Origin: Planctomycetaceae bacterium
GTDB taxonomy: Bacteria > Planctomycetota > Planctomycetia > Planctomycetales > Planctomycetaceae
Reading direction: 5' to 3'
DNA length: 8,806 nt
NCBI GenBank assembly: GCA_020426085.1
Contig: JAGQQP010000139.1
Coordinates: 1 to 8,806 of the forward strand
Shown here: positions 7,001-8,806 of the stretch, piece by piece
How the letters are laid out: each line of letters opens with the position of its first letter
Numbering within the stretch: position 1 is the stretch's first letter
Notes under the pieces: generated by a model
What the model was told of the DNA's origin: nothing
Seen by the model: only the letters and a program-made list of their open reading frames with translations
Databases searched by the model: none
Position numbers and translations under genes: made by a program

Positions 7001-7840
7001 GGACTCTCTACGCTGGGCATGGGACCGCAGACACTGCGTATCATTCCGGAAGTCCGTTCAAATGCACTATATGTAACCGGTCCTGCCGACAAAGTGCAAT
7101 CTGTAGAACAGATGCTGAAAGTTCTGGATGCATCAGAGCTGCCTGCATCTCTGCGAGATCGCTCTCCGGGAATCATTCCTGTTGAATTCGCTTCTGCAAC
7201 AGAAGTAGGCAACATCGTCAAAGAACTTTACAAAGATTATCTGCAGCCCCCTCAACAGCAGAACAATTCTCGCAGAGGCGGCAATCCTTTCGCTGCCATG
7301 ATGGGGGGAGGCTCGCAAGGAGGCTCCACTGCACAACCGGCAGAAGCCCGTCTTGCTGTCAGCGTAGATGAGAACGCCAACCAGCTGCTTGTCTCCGCCA
7401 GTGATTCCCTGTTCCAGGAAATTGAATCGCTGGTACGTGAACTGGATTATTCCGCGAAAATGTCACGAAAGTCAGTTCAAGTCGTCACGTTGAATAATGG
7501 AAACTCAGCTTTGATTCAGAACGCCCTGACTTCACTGCTCCCGAATGTCACCGTAAGTACGACCGGTGATGCACGCAAAAAAACAACCACCCCGACACCA
7601 GACTCACCCTCTCAGTCTACCTCCCCCTCGAGTTCAGGTGACCGTGGCGAAGAAATCCGAAACTTCTTCGAACAGCGGATGCGCGAACGAATGGGATCCG
7701 GTGGTCAGCCGGGAGGCGATTTCGGTCGCGGCAGCTCCCCCTTCAGCGGTCGCAGCTCACGTGGTTTCAGTTTCCCGGGTAGCGATGGTGGCAGCTCGCG
7801 CGGCGGTAGCAGTCGCTCCAGTCGTGGTCGCGGTCGCTGA
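4058..7840 (+). CDS. Large exported secretin-repeat (NolW/GspD N-domain) protein without a secretin barrel, 1260 aa
   Basis: Probably a periplasmic ring or scaffold part of a type II secretion or type IV pilus-like machine. Order: signal peptide (hydrophobic 9-22, likely cut after VQA at 33); FGG/RGG tract (44-90); duplicated helical LTxxQ-type region (97-262) with LTEDQ at 104-108 and 200-204; Pro-rich linker (263-335); N0/STN-like domain (337-412); seven full secretin N1-type repeats at about 437-493, 505-602, 616-673, 678-741, 755-924, 930-1025 and 1035-1131, often with a short N-x-L/I-hydrophobic-V/I segment before the last helix; half an eighth repeat (1138-1168); Gly/Ser/Arg tail (1169-1260). 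Typical GspD proteins are about 650-750 residues and end in a secretin barrel carrying a VPxLGDIP-like motif; none is present here. Repeats 2, 5, 6 and 7 carry disordered inserts between their two halves. The ATG at 4058 has no clear Shine-Dalgarno; ATGs at 4064 and 4067 are alternatives. It likely forms an operon with the ATPase gene 55 bases downstream. It could be annotated as a GspD-like or 'type II/III secretion system short domain' protein. Confidence 0.9.
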   Translation: MQMMRSIKFQFFFLIALMGLIPCSDMLTRTVQAQESEDRGSRRGFGGDRGGFGGDRGGFGGRGSFGGGFGGDRGGFGSRGGFGGPRGGIGSLVNREEVQKELQLTEDQIKQLEEAAAAMRPTRESMEPFMTRMRDAQTDEERTKVREEMSASFEKTRTEGEAKLMSLLNEKQAARLKQLQLQEGGYRQLTNEDTAKQLKLTEDQLKQITELEEQRSNARRDLGRRATSEERDKVQQEFDQKIEAVLTKDQQAQWKQMLGPALVTETKPTESSAPAVSSNASPIPRPRPQIPMEPEGLKPEDRRISFGGNAIAMNDATSKPADPDQPQTAKKPGPVNKMSFNFRFAPWGDVLKLFAESAGYTLDLNDVPPGTFNYFDQGTYTPTEALDIINGYLLQKGYVIVRRDQFLVVLNIDNGIPPNLVPIVDSEKITEHGKNELMSVTFQLEGVDVSQVAKEVQAILGPQGKSVALNTANSIIVTDIGSNLSRVKKLLEGAMANAGPTDLIFRSFELKFIDATEAEKILRSQFGLPAATQNVSAAATSARYLDYRSRSSRDRGSSPPQPQPTKESNTQVTADPRTNRLLVTATPDQIKIADEIIKSIDVDEGNLLGPGGNKPFLRVYTVSSADSREVTKTLDAMMPGVVVNEDARNDKIHILATHKEHEKIEEMIRQLDGEGGSQSVSVINLSSMDPISATTTLRSLFLRDGDDAPTIEADLLGRRLLVRGTPDQVIQVKALLAQLGEDGTGRPNENRAQGPVRTIPLGGRDSREIMDLINKLWSASSGDENPIRIVVPSENNLIRERVIGGEDEAPNRNRGFRNPSQNTSAPLNRPIQRQLPAREKEQQRFFFTASDEKSEAAVEQPDDSDRAPENKKQPEPGNQSAGDSQGEKKKPVAVSTNGDNLIISSTDIEALNRLEKMIDALTQAIPPKNQWTVFYLRSADATATAKMLESLFPSSSVSDMDSGSGMFSGISNIGGSLMDATGLSTLGMGPQTLRIIPEVRSNALYVTGPADKVQSVEQMLKVLDASELPASLRDRSPGIIPVEFASATEVGNIVKELYKDYLQPPQQQNNSRRGGNPFAAMMGGGSQGGSTAQPAEARLAVSVDENANQLLVSASDSLFQEIESLVRELDYSAKMSRKSVQVVTLNNGNSALIQNALTSLLPNVTVSTTGDARKKTTTPTPDSPSQSTSPSSSGDRGEEIRNFFEQRMRERMGSGGQPGGDFGRGSSPFSGRSSRGFSFPGSDGGSSRGGSSRSSRGRGR
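4193..4324 (+). repeat. Tandem GGDRGGF-type heptad tract at the N-terminus of the secretin-repeat protein
   Basis: Residues 46-89 consist of GGDRGGF units (46-52, 53-59, 70-76) and degenerate versions (GGRGSF, GGGF, GSRGGF, GGPRGGI). The codons for the same residues vary among units, so the DNA repeat is imperfect while the peptide pattern is kept. RGG/FGG tracts are expected to be disordered and flexible. Here the tract sits between the signal peptide and the helical region. Confidence 0.8.
5366..7561 (+). repeat. Array of seven full and one half secretin N1-type domain repeats
   Basis: Repeats start at about 5366, 5570, 5903, 6089, 6320, 6845, 7160 and 7469 (the last a half). Each begins with a strand and a helix (pattern V/F-x-L-x4-D/S-A-x3), followed by a strand-helix half with a conserved small loop, such as TADPRTNRLLV in repeat 2, PEVRSNALYV in repeat 6 and VDENANQLLV in repeat 7. 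This is the betaalpha-betabeta-alpha layout known for secretin short domains. Assignment is by eye. Confidence 0.7.
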
Positions 7841-7895
7841 TACAACAATATAATTTCCATACCAACCTTTTCAAAAATCCCATTGAGTCAACTCC

Positions 7896-8806
7896 ATGGA
7901 AATCGGTGAAATTCTTCAAAGACGTGGCATCCTTGACGAACGCCAGCTGGTCATGGCACAGCAGTCGGCGAACGGAGATCGTCTGGACCGTGTCGTCATG
8001 GAGATGGGTCTGGCTTCAGAAGAAGACCTGCTCAAAGCCTTTGCCGACGAACTGGGCATGAAATACTTCGAGCTCAAGGATTACCAGGTCGACAAAGCAC
8101 TGCTGGCTCAGTTCCCTGCGACTCCCATCTTTCGAAATGCACTGCTCCCTCTGCAGCGTGACAATGGCCGCGTCCTGGTCGCTTCTGCAGATCCTTTTGA
8201 CTTTGAAGCCATCGACGAACTCAGTTCATTAAGCGGCCTGAATCTGGAACCGGTGCTGGCACTCCATGACGATGTTGTCGAACTCATCAAGGAAAACCTG
8301 GGGGTCGGCGGCGATACGATTAACGAACTCGTATCACAACGGGCGGCAGAAGACGGCGTCGAACTACTGGAGGAAGTCTCCGAAGAACATGGCGAACTGG
8401 CCGACATGGCGCAGACCGCTTCCGTCATTCGCCTGGTCAACGAACTGCTGATCGAAGCACTCCAGCAGCAGGCCAGTGACGTCCACATTGAACCACACGA
8501 AACAGGGCTCGTCATCCGTTACCGGGTTGACGGTCTGCTACGGGTACAATCGGTTCCCCCGGAGATCAATCATTTTTATTCGGCGATTGTGACGCGTCTC
8601 AAAATCATGTCGCATCTGAATATCGCAGAAAAGCGACTGCCTCAGGATGGCCGGATCAAGCTCCGCATCACCGGCCGGGAAATCGACGTCCGTGTTTCGA
8701 TCATCCCCATGATCTACGGCGAAGGCATCGTCATGCGTCTGCTCGATAAAGAACGCATGGTCTTTCGCCTGGATAATGTCGGGCTGAACCCAACGATGCT
8801 GAAAAC
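7896..8806 (+). CDS. gspE: GspE/PilB/MshE-type secretion or pilus assembly ATPase, N-terminal 303 aa (3' end outside window)
   Basis: Hexameric cytoplasmic ATPase that powers type II secretion or type IV pilus assembly. The ATG at 7896 is the first in frame after a stop-rich gap and starts the family's N-terminal domain, but it lacks a clear Shine-Dalgarno. Residues 1-135 form the T2SSE_N/MshEN-like region, with a paired pattern at about 2-24 and 29-52. A Glu-rich linker follows (about 140-172). Then comes the conserved ATPase N2 region: [15 protein letters not shown] (175-189), DVHIEP (195-200), RYRVDG (208-213), [13 protein letters not shown] (241-253), and [20 protein letters not shown] (266-285). 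The Walker A motif normally lies shortly after this point and is beyond the window, as are the Asp box, Walker B and zinc-binding parts. The full protein is normally about 500-570 residues, so this is a window cut rather than a broken gene. The 55-base gap after the secretin-repeat gene suggests co-transcription. Whether it is GspE, PilB or MshE cannot be settled from this part. Confidence 0.93.
   Translation, partial: MEIGEILQRRGILDERQLVMAQQSANGDRLDRVVMEMGLASEEDLLKAFADELGMKYFELKDYQVDKALLAQFPATPIFRNALLPLQRDNGRVLVASADPFDFEAIDELSSLSGLNLEPVLALHDDVVELIKENLGVGGDTINELVSQRAAEDGVELLEEVSEEHGELADMAQTASVIRLVNELLIEALQQQASDVHIEPHETGLVIRYRVDGLLRVQSVPPEINHFYSAIVTRLKIMSHLNIAEKRLPQDGRIKLRITGREIDVRVSIIPMIYGEGIVMRLLDKERMVFRLDNVGLNPTMLK

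Noticed and set aside
4058..7840. Frameshift explanation for the missing secretin barrel
   Set aside because: No other frame after the eighth half repeat carries barrel-like sequence, and the next gene begins only 55 bases after the stop.
7849..7854. Perfect TATAAT in the gap before the ATPase gene
   Set aside because: No -35-like sequence lies 16-18 bases upstream (that stretch is the Arg-rich coding tail), and the 55-base gap favours co-transcription. An AT-rich chance match is likely, although a weak internal promoter is not excluded.

Overview
The window looks like a chromosomal segment of a planctomycete (Planctomycetota, most like the Gimesia/Planctomycetales group). This is inferred from gene style, not from a search: a very long exported protein with secretin short-domain repeats and no secretin barrel, Gly/Arg/Phe-rich low-complexity tracts, an exported EF-hand protein, LTxxQ helical repeats, few clear Shine-Dalgarno sites and roughly even base composition. 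I see no RNA gene, CRISPR array, insertion sequence or phage gene.

Layout. Positions 2-313 (+) hold the last ~103 codons of an unrecognised gene. A 274-base gap follows with a candidate -10 box and a strong nested inverted repeat (408-457). Positions 588-2486 (+) encode an exported protein of unknown function. It converges, with a 33-base gap, on an exported EF-hand protein on the minus strand (2520-3641). A ~416-base divergent regulatory region (3642-4057) contains several short perfect palindromes and a spaced direct repeat. It separates the EF-hand gene from a 1260-codon gene on the plus strand (4058-7840). Fifty-five bases further on, the gene for a GspE/PilB-type secretion or pilus assembly ATPase begins (7896) and runs off the window just before its Walker A region.

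How the genes may work together. The 1260-residue protein has, in order, a signal peptide, an FGG/RGG tract, a duplicated LTxxQ helical region, an N0/STN-like domain, seven full secretin N1-type (NolW-like) repeats, one half repeat and a Gly/Ser/Arg tail. It ends with no secretin beta-barrel. Its position directly before a GspE-type ATPase suggests that the two start a type II secretion or type IV pilus-like operon. The long protein would be a periplasmic ring or scaffold, and the outer-membrane channel, if there is one, would be encoded elsewhere. The neighbouring EF-hand protein shares the FGG/RG-rich tract style and may be exported or act at the same place, but that link is inference. The long barrel-less secretin-repeat protein is the most unusual object in the window.
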